Positions 44,563 through 56,640 of a stretch of DNA of 64,000 nucleotides are shown piece after piece. The translations under genes were made by a program, and so were the position numbers. The stretch covers positions 17,584,809 to 17,648,808 of the forward strand of contig CM055107.1 of assembly GCA_029204225.1 (NCBI GenBank), given 5' to 3'. The notes below the pieces were generated by a model. It was not told the DNA's origin. It was given only the letters and a program-made list of their open reading frames with translations, and did not search any database. The stretch comes from Diphasiastrum complanatum. Taxonomy: Eukaryota; Streptophyta; Lycopodiopsida; Lycopodiales; Lycopodiaceae. Every line of letters begins with the position of its first letter. Positions within the stretch are counted from its first letter, which is position 1.

Positions 44563-45562
44563 CTTGGATTGAAGAGCTTCTTTGACATCTTTAGGCTCTT
44601 CATCTGATATGAAGAGATCGTGATAGGAAGTTTCACTTGCCTTCCTTCTTCATCATATGTGAGCCTCCTTGGCTCAGATCTTGTTCGTGTAGATCTTCTT
44701 GGTGTGGTAGCTTGAATTTGCTCCTGCTCAAGCCTCGGCCTCACCACCTCTTGAGCAACATCAATATTGATGATTGATCTTGCATGAGATTTCTTGATCT
44801 GTGCATCATCCAAGTCAAACTTTTGATCTTCATGGAAGATCACATCTCTACTAACAACATTCTTGTCAGTAGAAGGAAGATAAACTTTGTATGCTTTTTT
44901 AGTGGATGCATATTCTACAAAAATTCCTTTAACTGCACTAGGATCTTCCTTCTTCCTAGTTTCTAAAGGCACGTGCACAAAGCATACACAGCCAAAAATC
45001 CTAAGATGATCTACCTTAGGCTTTTTCTTATACAACATCTCAAATGGTGTTTTACCTCCTATTGCAAGATTAGGAAGCCTATTACGAGATAGTTTGCAGA
45101 TGCAACTGCCTCTCCCCAAAATTCTTTAGGCAGAGAAGCTTCTAGCCTAATGGCTTTTGCACATTCACACAAAGTTCTATTTTTTATCTCAACAACCCCA
45201 TTTTGCTGAGGAGTATATGAACAAGAAAACTCTCTTTGAATGCCCTCTCTCTCACAAAAGTCTTTAAACTTATTGAAAGTATATTCTCCTCCACTATCTC
45301 TTCTCAAAGCTTTCAACTTGAAAGAAAACTGCTTTTCTGCATAAGCTTTGAAAGTAAAAAAAACATCATAGACCATGGCTTTTGAAGACAACATATAGAT
45401 CCAAGAATATCTTGTATAATCATCTACAAAGGAAACAAAGCAATTTGATTCTCCTTTGCTCTTGGTTGATGAGAAATGAACATCAGAGTGCACTAGTTCA
45501 AATGGTTGCTTTGTTTTGATGCTTGATCTAGGAAAAGGCCTTATGTGTGATTTTGCCAGCAC
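44544..45562 (-). pseudogene. Copia-A3 integrase and linker
   Basis: Frame 45059-45562 carries the core: FELVHSDVHFSS, FVSFVDDYTRYSWIY, RRDSGGEYTFNKF (usually RSDNGGE; the second Asp remains) and TPQQNGVVEIKNRTL (Glu kept). Frame 44544-45119 continues after a shift with GGKTPFEMLYKKKP, IFGCVCFVHVPLETRKKED, VSRDVIFHEDQ and the linker RRSTRTRSEPRRLTYDEEG. Confidence 0.8.
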
Positions 45563-45850
45563 ACAGCTTCACAAGGTAGAAGCTCCTTTGATAGTGTCTT
45601 TGTTAGTCCAACAACTTTTCCTTTCTTGACCATAGATTGCATGGCTTTGAAATTGGGATGACCCAATCTCTTGTGCCACAAATCCTCCTAAGGAACCTTG
45701 GTCTCATAAGCAATATCTGAAATGTTAGCACTCCCCCTAGAATCTAGTTTGTACAACTTACCAATTCTAGAGCCTCTAGAAATAACTTCATTTTCTCTTG
45801 AGATTATACACTTGTCAACTTGAAACTTGACATCCAATCCACTATCAAAC
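45563..45850 (-). pseudogene. Copia-A3 GAG-pre-integrase, truncated
   Basis: Broken minus-strand text includes LWHKRLGHPNFKAMQS-like residues near 45640-45690 and GSRIGKLYKLDSRG near 45730-45770. It ends at VDSGLDVKFQVDKC beside the A4 LTR. Confidence 0.7.
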
Positions 45851-46521
45851 TGTAAAAATTACAGCAAATAAGGATCCTAAAACACTTGAAATGATGAGGG
45901 AAACAATAGATTATGATTCATAAGATTAGCACAAGTTGAACCATCAAAAATCTATGCTTGAACCTCACTAAATGGCCCAAATCCTTGAAGAAGACTTCAC
46001 ACGTGTGAAAGTACAGCCTCCCACAGTCTGAGTACTGTACGCCAGACCTACATTCAATCCTATAATCATTAGTAATCACAAGTACTCAAACAATTATGAA
46101 CATAGAGAGCAATTGCACCATTATGAGAGAAAAAACATGAAATTGCTTGATTGATTTTGGTGAGATATCATCACCTATATATACATGATCCATCACGATT
46201 TTGGGCAGGTATGAGTAACCCTAAACCTATCCCTAATGCTAATTTTGGTGGATCTTTCATCCCTACCAAGTTAGGGTTGGAATCTTGGAGATCCCTCAAC
46301 AATGCAAAAATTACCAAAAATAGCTCCTATTTTTTCTCCCTTGTATCTAAGCATAATTTGGACTCATTCCAAAGGTTCTAACACTTAGGTCTACTTGAGA
46401 ACATCCTTATGAATGGAATCCTATGCTATTTGGCACGTGTGACAAGCCACATCATGACCATCTAACTATTTACAAGTCATATGACCAAAACTAGTCAAGC
46501 TAGAATTGTGAATTTTTAACA
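45851..46521 (-). repeat. 3' LTR of Copia-A4
   Basis: 671 bp, reading TGTTAAAAATTC ... AATTTTTACA on the minus strand, with inverted ends. It carries TTCACACGTGTGAA at about 45992 and text like that of the A2 LTR (GGCTGTACTTT). Plus-strand flank on the left is CAAAC. Confidence 0.8.
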
Positions 46522-46532
46522 CTCCTCCTCAC
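46522..46532 (-). other. Polypurine tract of Copia-A4
   Basis: The minus strand reads GTGAGGAGGAG directly before TGTTAAAAATTC. Confidence 0.85.
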
Positions 46533-46535
46533 TAT

Positions 46536-48056
46536 CTAGCTTGGTTCAATCATTGCTTTACTAATCACTCCAAGTGATGATCTGAACTTCATAAAAGGTG
46601 TCTTTTGAAGTGGTTTAGTAAGTAGATCAGCTACACATTCATTGCTTGGAACATGCTCCAAAGCAATCTCCTTGGCTTGCACCATTTCTCTCACAAAGTG
46701 ATGGCATATCTCAATGTGCTTAGATCTTGCATGGAAGATTGGGTTAGATGCAAGGTGTTGGGCTGATATATTGTCATTGTAGATGATTGGTGCCTCCTCT
46801 GAATCCATGATCTTTAGTTTCACCAATAATCTCTTGATTTAAAGTACCTCCTTTGTAGTGGTTGTCAAAGCTTTGTACTCGGCCTCGGTTGAAGATAGAG
46901 ATATAGTTTCTTGCTATTTTGAAAGCCATGAAACCACACCTTCTCCTATGAAAGTTGAATAGGCACTTGTTGATTTCCTATCCCTCTTGTCCCCTTCAAA
47001 ATCTGAATCACTAAATGCATGAAGGTTAATCACATCTCCTCTATATAGAATCCCAAAATCCAATGTACCCGAGATGTATCTTAGAAACCTCTTAGCCTTT
47101 TTCCAATGGATATTCAATGGCTTTTGCATGGATTGGCTCAACCTACATACACTAAAGCTAAGATCTGGTCTAGTTATAGTGATCCACATTAAGGAACCTA
47201 TAAGTTGCCTAAACAAAGTGATATCCATGAAGGATCTTTCATCATCTTCATTTGGCACTTTTACATCTTGCTCCATTGGTGTGTCAGCACTTTTGCATAA
47301 TTCCATCTTAAACTTCTTCAAAAGACTTTGAGCATAGTTTACTTGACTTATAAAGATAAAATCAGACCCTCTAAGTACTTCTATGCCTAAGATGAAGTGA
47401 AGACACCCTAGATCTACCATCTTGAACTCTAAGGATAGATCTATCTTGATTTTTTCAATACCATCAACACTATTTCCACTAATGATGATGTCATCTACAT
47501 AAATGAGTAAAAGTACAATACCAAAATCATCAAACTTAATGTAAAGAGTAGGATCATATTCACTTTGAACAAAAGAAAGTGAAATAAGATAGCAATGTAG
47601 TCTTGAATTCCAAGATCTCGAGGCTTGCTTCAAGCCATAGATGCTTCTTTGGAGATGGCATACTTTGTTCTCCATTCCATGCTTGATGAACCCTTGTGGC
47701 TGCTCCATATAGATATCCTCTAACCCTAAACCATTCAAGAAAGCATTAGAGACATCCATTTGACATAGAATCCATCCAAAATGTGATGCAAGTGCAATGA
47801 TTAGTCTTATTGTGACCATCTTGGCCACGGGTGCAAAAGTTTTCTCATAGTCTATCCCTCTCTCTTGAGCATAACCTTTTGCAGCTAATCTTGCTTTATG
47901 TTTGTTAACACTCCCATTTGCATTCAACTTAAGCTTGAAGACCCACTTGCATCCTATTACATTCCTTTGAGGTCTCTCAACAAGCAACCAAGTTTCATTC
48001 TCAATCAAGGCATCATACTCATCCAACATAGCTTTATACCATTCTTTGGAGTTCAA
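46536..48056 (-). pseudogene. Copia-A4 reverse transcriptase and RNase H
   Basis: Frame 46914-48056 (380 codons) has WVFKLKLNANGSVNKHKAR, CQMDVSNAFLNG, RSIYGLKQASRSWNSRL, LLLIYVDDIIISGN and RNase H start SDSDFEGDKRDRKST. A stop after VSWLSK and a second near 46840 interrupt RNase H. The rest continues in 46536-46826 (YNDNISAQHLASNPIFHAR, CVADLLTKPLQKTPF). Only point stops, no large deletion, were seen. Confidence 0.85.
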
Positions 48057-48551
48057 TGCATCTTCAACATTAGACGGTTCTTCAAAACTAGATAAAGCAT
48101 AAGAAGTGGATGAGATACCCTCAACTTTCTATCCTTTGCCTTGATATGTGAGCCTTGATGGCTCCACTTTTGCCCTTGAAGATCTCCTTGGTGTGATAGG
48201 TGGGTTTGGTGCTTGCTCCTCCATGAGCTCCTCCTCAAAACCAAGATCTTGCTCCTCGGCCATCTTCTTCTTAATTGTTGGAGCACTTGAGCCTTCTTCA
48301 AGCATATGCATATGATGTTCATCAAAGATGACATCCCTTGAAACAACAAATTTGTTCAAGGATGGGAGATAGACTTTGTAGCCCTTGCTTGAGCTTGCAT
48401 ATCCAAGCATGATCCCTCTTGTGGAAGATGGATCCTCCTTGGTTCTTGTTTCCAATGGCACATGCACATAACATATACACCCAAAAACTTTCAAGTGATT
48501 TAAGATTGGGTTTCTTTCCATACAACATCTCATAAGGAGTTTTGCCTTCAA
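48053..48551 (-). pseudogene. Copia-A4 integrase C-terminus and linker
   Basis: Frame 48129-48551 reads FGCICYVHVPLETRTKED, VVSRDVIFDEHHMHMLEEG and the linker RRSSRAKVEPSRLTYQGKG. It is one frame away from the upstream gag-pol ORF (shift near 48490). Confidence 0.8.
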
Positions 48552-50505
48552 TTGCTTTGCAAGACACCCTATTCATCAAGTAGTTTGCACATACAAGAGA
48601 CTCACCCCAAAAGGATTTGGGCAAACAAGCATCTAATCTTAAAGCCTTAGAACATTCACATAATGCTCTATTCCTTCTTTCAGCAACTCCATTTTGTTGA
48701 GGAGTGTAAGGACAAGAAGTCTCTTTCTTGATCCCTTCCTCCTCACAAAAGGCCTTGAACTCATTGGAGATGAATTCTCCACCATTGTCACTTCTAAGAA
48801 TCTTGATGCTATGATTATGATGCTTTTCCACAAACAACTTGAACTTTACAAAAGTATCAAATACTTGAGACTTGAAGGAAAGTAAGAACACCCAACAATA
48901 TCTTGAGTAGTCATCAATGAAGGTTAAAAACATGGATGAACCTCCATTAGATTTGGTGCTAGCAATGTGCACATCCGAGTGTATGAGTTCAAGAGGATGA
49001 TATGACTTTGTGATGGAGTTAGAAAACACCTTCTTATGTGCCTTGGATAAGGCACAAGCTTCACAAACCTTGTCTTCCTTCCCAATAGACCTTGGTAGGC
49101 CTAAAGCATACTCCTCCTTGATCATAGCCTCCATGGAACCCGAGTTGACATGTCCAAGTCTTTTGTGCCATAAAGTAAAGGTAGATATCTTGCTCTTCTC
49201 GGCCAACATGACAACATTAGTATCCACAAATGCATCCAACTTATAAAGTTTGCCAAGTCTAGTGTCCTTAGCCACTATCTTACCCTTCTTCTTGATGAAA
49301 CATTCATTTGAAGCAAAGTCAACATTGAAACCATTGTCTACCATTTGGTCAACACTTAGTAGATTCTTTGTTATTGTAGGAATGTACAAAACACCTTCTA
49401 TGTTGATCTTTTTGGAAGATCCTAAGCAAAGGGGAATGCTACCAACTCCTTCAATCTTACAAGCTTCATCATTTGCTGTATAGATAGACTTTATAGGTCC
49501 ATCATAAGATAAGAGAGAAGAGAAAAACTCTCTTTTACTAGTCATGTGTGAACTAGCACCCGAGTCAATCCACCAAGGATCTTCTCCTTTGAAGCTTGTT
49601 GAAGAAAATATGGACATCATGAGAGAGTCCTCATGTGAACTCTCCTCCTCCTCCTCTTTGCTCATGTTGGCTTGGCTTTGATCTTGCTTCCTCTTGAAGC
49701 ATTCCGAGGCATAATGCTCCATCTTGCTACAATAGTAGCACTTCACCTTTGATTTGTCCTTCTTGACTTTGGTGGTTGATGGAGATGCCTTTGGGGGTCC
49801 TTCTTGATCCTCAAGCTTTGTAGACTTCTTGAATGTTGATCCTTTGCCTTTGGACTTGCCTTTGCCTTTGGTAAAGAGAGCTTGGTCATCTCCACCTTGG
49901 ATGGAAAGCCTATCCATCATCTCTTGCATTTGGCTCCTTCTTGATTCCTCGGCCATGAGTGTGCCTTGGAGTTCTTCAAGTATGGGTAGCTTACCCATAA
50001 TTGCATATCCCTGAACCAAATTGTCAAATTCAAAGCTTAGTCCATTCAATATGAGTTGAACAAGCTCTTCATCCTTGATAGGGTCACCTATAAAGGCTAG
50101 CTCTTTGTTCAATTCCTTTACTCTTAGGACAAAAGTATGTGCACTCTCTCCTTTCTTTTGATAGCTTCTATAGATTTGATTCTTCAAAGCTAACATTCTA
50201 GTTTGGTTCTTGGATTCATAGACCTTTTGCAAAGTCTCCCAAGCATCTTGAGCTGAAGTGCAATCTCCTACCTCTCTTAAGAGTTCATTTGCAACATTCA
50301 TTTTTATGCAATGTAGTGCAACATTGCACCTCTTGATGTATTTGGCTTTTTCTTGAGGATGAATAGGTTCACCCTCCTTACCATTTACAATTTCCATTAG
50401 ATCTTGCATGATCATGATAGATTCCATTCTAACTTTCCATATGGAATAGTTAGTTTTGTTGAGCCTTTCATTAGTATCCAAAAGATATGCATTTATCAAT
50501 CTCAA
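48322..50505 (-). pseudogene. Copia-A4 gag, protease and integrase in one 727-codon frame
   Basis: Domains in order: UBN2-type gag (1-200; NERLNKTNYSIWKVRMES), zinc knuckle CYYCSKMEHYASEC (256-269), protease WWIDSGASSHM (catalytic Asp 314), GAG-pre-integrase LWHKRLGHVN with CEACALSKAHK (446-492), and integrase core with HSDVH (Asp 511), RSDNGGEF (573) and NGVAERRNR (Glu 609). All expected catalytic residues are present. The last 50 residues are out of frame. The first residues (MRLINAY) replace the usual start, where the element is truncated. Confidence 0.9.
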
Positions 50506-50508
50506 TCC

Positions 50509-52347
50509 AAAATACTATCACGAAATAAAATAGTCTTCCATAAACAACAAAATATTGACTCAGAATTGCTACTACATGCAAAGGCAGGTGTTTGATAAAC
50601 AATATATCAAACTTACACAGCTCTCGGTACAGATAAAGTAGGCGGAATGCTGATTACCATATTGCGAGAAGTAATCACTGATAAGAATCTTCTGATGACG
50701 AAGAAGGTTGGATATGAGATTGATGACATCATTATCAAAAATCCTGCTCACAGCTCATCCAATCAAGGTTCAAGTACTTCTGCAGCTATGCAAGACCATC
50801 CCAAACCTCAAAATTTACCCACTGCACAGACTTTGGTGAATACAAAACCCAAAGGAGCTAAAACTTTTGGTACTGAAGAATCATTGTTTCACTATACTAC
50901 AAAGTTGCGCACAAAGGCCATAATCATCCTAGGCAACTTTATAGTCATCAAAAATTATGAACGAATGTTCATTCAATGCTAAAACTGCACAAGCTTAATA
51001 AAGAACTTTATGAGGCCATACTTAAATCTGCAATCTAATATTTTGGAAATACATGCCTCTAAACAAGACAAACGAGAGGCCAAAAAAAAGAGACAATATC
51101 AAGTTCATACATGAAGCGACAAAAATGTTGTTATCAGATATTTGGAAAACTAAGCACATGATTAGCAGTTAGTTAACGTACCTGGATTTGCCAATAGAAG
51201 CTCGTCCCATTACAAAAAACTGTGAAATAAAGTGGTATGACGACATTGTAGAAAGTCGCACAGTTGCGGATAACTCACAGAGTTGTGAATGAGCATTTAA
51301 TTGATCACGCAGATCGTCGCCATATACTGACTCAGATGTAGAGAAACAAAGTTTGATAGCTCCTGGAAAAAGAAATGTGAGTTGGCTTGTGATGATGTCA
51401 TATCGTAATTGAATTCAGTTTCTAAGGCCTAATAAAATGTCAGCTAATTCAACAAGAATGGACTGAATCAGCACATTCTCAAAATTATTCTCCGACTTAC
51501 ATTCAAAATTAGCACCAGTACGGAGTTTAGACAAGGTATGAGATAGTGTATGCATGTGCTTGCTTATTAAAGAGACTCCCCCTTTGTAGAAGAGAGCTTT
51601 TTGTGAATCCATCTACTCCATGTCCTAATGAGAACAGCCTCCACAAGTTTGGTGCATCCTTGAGCTCCTTGATCATTCTTGTTTTCTTGAGTGATGCATT
51701 TATGATCTTACCCTTCCATTCCTTGTGTGTGGTTGTGGAATTAATGTAGTTGTGGAATAGAGTAGCATGGATTAGATTTCTTGTTTTGTGGATTAATATA
51801 GGAATCAACATGTGGTAAATCATTAAGGCTAGAATCATGGTTTAATTCTTGTAGATTCATTGACATCCCATTTCTTGACGTTCTTGGAAGTCCAAGAATC
51901 AAGAAATGTGTGTTTCTTGATTCTTGGACTCTTAAATGTTGTTTAAGCAAGCCATCATGGCTCATTCATTAGAGTATTAATCCAATAGGTTTTTGTCACC
52001 TCTACAAATAATGAAATTATGTTGCAATTTTCCAATTTCTCTTTGAAAACCCTGTTGGTGCTAAGGTTGGGGAGGGGGGGGCTTTTGGCCTTAATTAATT
52101 ATATGAAACGTCTACTAATGCTAGTGAGAGCTGCATCCTATACGTGCAAATTAAAGCATACACCACAGCTCTCTACATCAACAGCATTCTGCTCATATTA
52201 AGGCTTTGGTCTCTATGAGTAGCATAAGCTTTCTGTTCAATTGAAATGACAGCGGGCTGCCTGATAGCACGCCTATATCTGCTTGTATGCACCTGTATAG
52301 CAAATATCTTAGCATTTAGCTTTAGTATATCTTATATTCAAGCTTAT
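50509..52347. other. Unassigned sequence with two weak ORFs
   Basis: A plus-strand frame at 50647-50982 (111 codons) is Ser/Lys-rich and unrecognised. A minus-strand frame at 51527-51838 (103 codons) has no known motif. I see no RNA gene or repeat. The 3' UTR of the expansin gene probably occupies the right end. Confidence 0.3.
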
Positions 52348-53453
52348 TTAGAGGGTAGTCTGCTGAAGCCCAATGCTTTGAAATTGCTCTCCGCTAAATG
52401 TTTGACCGAATTGCCAGTTAGCTGGAGCGACATCATATGAAGTCACAGTTTTGTCGTCGCTGGTGGTCACCATGAAAGATAGAGATTGGCCGTTTAGCAA
52501 GTCGTTGCTTTGCCAATTTTGTCCCCAATTCCTAGACATTGCCTTCCAACCTGTGCTAGAACCCTTAATAGACATTGAATCAACATCTCCTGCTCCAGCA
52601 ATGTTGGAGACGAGCACCAGATTGAAGTAAGAATGACCGTTTTTCGTAAAGTGGATTCCTCCTTGCCTCATGCACGTTAATCTGATCAAGCAACAGTCAA
52701 ATTCAGTCAAATTCAGATCGACGTGAGGATGAAACTAGATAGAATATTTGTGGTTAAAACTCAAATTAGAGCGTCCTTCTAGGAATATGAATATACATAT
52801 TTCAGGCTAATTGGTCGTACCTCCTAAAGAGGACAGGAACGATTCTACCCTTGTATACAGCTATTGTCTCATATGCAGGCTGAGCCATGTCGAAATGTTG
52901 CAAAGGAGGATTGCACCAGCCACCGTTGGTGTTGGAAAGTGCGTTGTTAGGAGAGCAAAAGTTGGTTACAGTTGCAATGACGGATGGATTTCCAGTTAGG
53001 CACCACTGTGAATGAACCATATCACATTTCAGCTCAAAGCAAGCGCCACAACTGAGACCACCATTGAACAGAGCGGTACTGAGTGCTGCGGTGTTAGTCC
53101 CATATCCTGTACTGTAGAGATTTCCGTAGCCGCATGCCCCCCCTGTACAACAAACAAAGCCTCCGTTTTCAGGAGAATCTTTCTATAGATCATGGTCGGA
53201 AGTCCAACAGTCAAACTCAAGGATAATAGACTCTTGATTTTCCGTCTTTGTAATGTATGTCATTCTAGCGATTCTCGTCAATTAGAAACAACTTACCCAT
53301 AGTTCCGGATGCATCTGCTCCACCGTAAAAGGTAGCATGTGCATCAGCACTCCATCCTCCTGAATTATATTTCTGACCTTCAACTTTAGAAACCATGCAA
53401 GTGAGGATCGCCAATATTGCTGAGTAACCTACTGCACTGACAATCATCGTCAT
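52348..53453 (-). CDS. EXPA: Alpha-expansin (three exons)
   Basis: Exons are 53453-53297, 53142-52821 and 52681-52348 (introns 154 and 139 bp, GT-AG). Joined they give 270 residues, normal for EXPA. Residues 1-26 form a signal peptide ([15 protein letters not shown]). The N-terminal double-psi barrel has [25 protein letters not shown], the Cys-rich [12 protein letters not shown], and the HFD motif in [12 protein letters not shown]. The C-terminal CBM63-like domain has aromatic residues ([16 protein letters not shown]). Alpha-expansins are secreted and loosen cell walls at low pH without hydrolysis. Both splice sites fall at places usual for the family. No frame damage is seen, so the gene is probably functional. 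Confidence 0.95.
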
Positions 53454-54537
53454 TTTCCTGAAAATAGCGGTTATCGGAGTACTGGTTCAGTAAGGAATCG
53501 AAGCAGAGTTCTCTACTGCATGAAACATTTCGATTCTATATTACGTTTGCTTGTCAAGTCAATTTGTCATTGAAAGTATAAATCATACACTTCAAATTTA
53601 GTGAGCACGGAAAAGGATGAAATAAGCTACATATCACAAAAGAACATGTAACGCTGCCAAGCATTTTCTTAATCTCTGGATAATTCGTATCTAAGTATTA
53701 CGAAGTATCTACTATCATGCAATTATCCATCTAGAGGCAGGTATCGTTGTTAGATAGCAATTTAAAACCATCTCCACGGCCAGCAACGAATTACAATGAC
53801 CGTAGGCACGAGAGTGCAAAGTTTCCATTTTAGTTTCAGGGAGACAACGAATCATTTTTCCACCTTTCTGAGTCCTGACTAGTTCTCAAACTATGTTGAG
53901 CTTAATCAGGAAGCTCAAAAGTTAAGCGAAATACTGCAGCAACAACACCATACAGGAAGTAGCTGACAGAGGTAGGAGGAGTAAGGCAGGAAAGGAGGCA
54001 TAAACAAGATGGGTGTGGTGTGAATCGTGATCTGCTCACCCTGCCTTGATGGGCAGTACTGGGCAGTGGGCACTGTTTGGCTATCTCATTCATTGCCTCC
54101 TGAGGATTTGAGTGATGGGCACACTTTGCCTATCTCATTCATTGCCTCCTGAGGATTTGACTTATCGTGTGTATTCTTGCACAGGAGTCAACTGTGCCAA
54201 GCAATGACGTTCTTAGGAAATCATGGGCAACATGTTCTCATGAAGCCATAAATTCTTCGTAATCTGCTGCTATAATTCTTAGGGACTGAAATCTACAAGA
54301 GTAAGAAATCAGAATGAAACATGCTTTTTACATGTAAATGCTTTGACATGCTTTGTGTGATTAACTTCAGTCACTTAAGATGCCAGTATTTGATCCTCAT
54401 CAAAAGCTTTCTGGTTAAGATGACTACCCTTTGAAAGTGTAATATAATTTGAACTACTATTCTAGACATTTCTTTTGCTTTAAGCATTGTAGCATAACCT
54501 TGGTCGTGCACTATCACAAATAGAGGACCAAGAAGAT
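53454..54537. other. Upstream region of the expansin gene
   Basis: This is the intergenic promoter region. It holds a 49-bp direct repeat, TGGGCACTGTTTGGCTATC at 54067 and TGGGCACACTTTGCCTATC at 54116, each followed by CATTGCCTCCTGAGGATTTG. No other feature is supported. Confidence 0.5.
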
Positions 54538-55310
54538 TTGAGATTCAGTGTCCAGTCAGAAAATGATATATGGTGGTTGGCACCATTTCAGGTAACTAGC
54601 CTCATTATTACATTACATTCATTGAATAGTATTAGGACATCTTATCCTAGGATCATCAAGGACCATATGGATAGAGGACTTCTCAATGTTCAAGGAGTTG
54701 GAGACTTTTATGTTGAATGGCACTTAGCAGGTGAATTGAAAAGATTGAAATGTATGTATAATGTCTCTCACGGTGCTACTCAAAACAACCTCGTTTGTAC
54801 TGCATGAAAATGGCAAAAGATGTTTCTAGAAGTACAAGAATTATTAGAGAATATGCAGATCCAAACTGGAAGCCTGTGCTGTCTATCCCCTTGAAAAATG
54901 TACATGTTTGCACTCTTCATGCAGAAGGTAGATTAATAGAAAAGATCATTTATCTTCATATAATTTTTGCTTGGAATAGTAAGCCAGCATCATCAGCAAA
55001 GGAAGCTATCTCTCGATTAGAAGATGTGTTATCAAAAGCAGGACTTCATAAGGGACATGTCAAAATTCAAAAAGATGAAAAGCTTTCAGGAAAGACTGAA
55101 AATATGCCAATTAAGCCAAGCATAGGAGGAGCAAAAGCACGTCGATTCCTATCAAATCATACTGGTAAGGCTTCTAATATTCAGCACTCAGTTTGGACAG
55201 ATATTATTGCTGCCACTCGAGACTTCGAGAAAGACGGCAAAACTAGAGTACTAAAAGTTGATATATGGAAGAAGCTTGATAGTATGATTGCTATTTCAAA
55301 AAAAAGATAA
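54538..55310 (+). pseudogene. Unknown TE-like protein, frameshifted
   Basis: Two frames (54538-54807 and 54795-55310) join by a one-base shift near 54800: NVSHGATQNN in the first, YCMKMAKDVSRST in the second. The text after the join has a His/Cys-containing stretch NVHVCTLHAEGRLIEK, then KPSIGGAKARRFLSNHTGK and HSVWTDIIAATRDFEKDGK. It looks like one conserved-type globular domain, possibly a transposase or replication accessory protein, but I do not recognise the family. It ends 145 bp before the Rep/PIF1 relic on the other strand. Confidence 0.5.
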
Positions 55311-55455
55311 ATACTCTGATATTGATAAGAAAGTTGTACAAAGGACTTGTGTCGAGTTTGTGCCATGGATCGTTGTGCCTTGTGATTTATGGGTTGTGAT
55401 AGCATATGCCAATGTCAGTGGGAAGGTACATTTATAGTAGGTTTATGAATCGTAT

Positions 55456-56640
55456 CTAATTTTGCGCTGTGGATGGAGTGATTTTTATTTTTTTACTGGT
55501 CGCATCGAGTTTTATCGTAATAGAGTCTATTTCCTTGTCATTTTTAGACCACATGAAGTCTTCGATTGTTCCCGTTGCTCCATTCACAACTCCATTTTGT
55601 ATGTCCAAATTTGAAAGAATCATTATCTTTGCATTCTCGACAATTTCTTCTAGTTGGTGGAATGTACGATCTTCAAGCCATGATTTCAAGTCCGTATTGT
55701 CTGCTGCATTTGTTTTCATGGGCACTTTTGTAATGTCATTTTCTTGAAAGATTTTTTGCAATGCATATTTGTTATATTTTCTTACATTTTCTTTGTGTGT
55801 ACATATGATAGTGACATCAGAGTTGATCATTTGGAAGAGTTGGTCTTCTGGAACAATTTGTGTGTTTAACGTATTGTCAATCTCTTGAAAATGATAGGTA
55901 CAAGGTGTCAAATGAATGTTTAATCGAGTGACTCAAATGCGGTTGAGTAGCCATTTTCCAATATGCAGATGTCGAAATGTGACATATTGAACATAGACTT
56001 TTTGTTCAATGTCTGCATATTGCTGGCAATTGTGCATGATCACCAACTAATAGTAGAATATAATTTTTAAAAGGTGCATTGCATGGGGTGGATTTCATTT
56101 GATTTATTTGATGCACAACAAGCCGTAATGTCTGTGCGGTCATCATGGACATCTCATCGATAATGATATATTCAGCAGCAAGTGGTATCATAAGGGAATA
56201 CTCCATGGTACCAAATAGCTAGCCTATTCAAGCATTGTCGGGTGATAGGGTACCACATTCCGATCTTCATACCTTGGCCGAAAATATTTCCATCGTTCAG
56301 TTTTGGTGTCCAACTCAGTACAAGATACACATGGGTCAAATGGAAATCCATATTTACAAGTCTTTGCAGTTCTGGGACTACTTTTTATTGCGCAAGAGGA
56401 TCAGCAATGGTGTATCTGTTTTCGCACAACAAGCTCGTATAGTTGTTTCTGAGCTGGGTTGATATTCAAAAAAACATTCAGTCCAGGCCTAATGTATGTA
56501 ATGCTGTCCCGAGTCACCAAACGGGAACACATATTCATCACACGTAAATTGACTCTTGACGATTTTGATCCAGTGCCACGTATTGTAAGCCAAGAAACCA
56601 TTTCACCAATGTAATTTTCATCTATCAATACAACTTCGAT
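55456..56640 (-). pseudogene. Second Helitron/Helentron Rep-helicase relic
   Basis: Minus strand, from 56640: RGTGSKSSRVNLRVMN, then QIHHC-stop-SSCA, CKYGFPFDP and RWKYFRPRYEDRNVVPYHP. These are late Rep motifs of Helitron-type elements. Within a few dozen codons it passes to AAEYIIIDEMSMM (PIF1 Walker B), LLLVGDHAQLPAI (motif III), and frame 55911-55456 with IICTHKENVRKYN and GVVNGATGTIEDF. The Rep catalytic tyrosines, the link to the helicase, Walker A and the helicase C-terminus are missing. Several stops are present. Confidence 0.75.

Larger units (their letters stand above)
42475..45850 (-). mobile_element. Copia-A3: 5'-truncated Ty1/copia element
   Basis: On the minus strand, part of GAG-pre-integrase, integrase, a nearly intact RT-RNase H, a polypurine tract and a 3' LTR (start at 43084) follow in order. 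The 5' end is cut at 45850 by the LTR of Copia-A4, within the text VDSGLDVKFQ. The remainder of A3 is not seen beyond A4. The LTR far end (about 42475) is a guess. Confidence 0.85.
45851..50508 (-). mobile_element. Copia-A4: Ty1/copia element lacking its 5' LTR
   Basis: A 3' LTR (45851-46521), polypurine tract, RNase H, RT, integrase, protease and gag are present in order on the minus strand. Similarity ends at the first gag codons (about 50508). No primer site or 5' LTR is found in the next 1.8 kb, so the 5' end is deleted. Its LTR sits exactly where the A3 text stops. Confidence 0.88.

Noticed and set aside
50647-50982. 111-codon plus-strand ORF
   Set aside because: It has no recognisable domain, no splice context and simple Ser/Lys composition; chance cannot be excluded.
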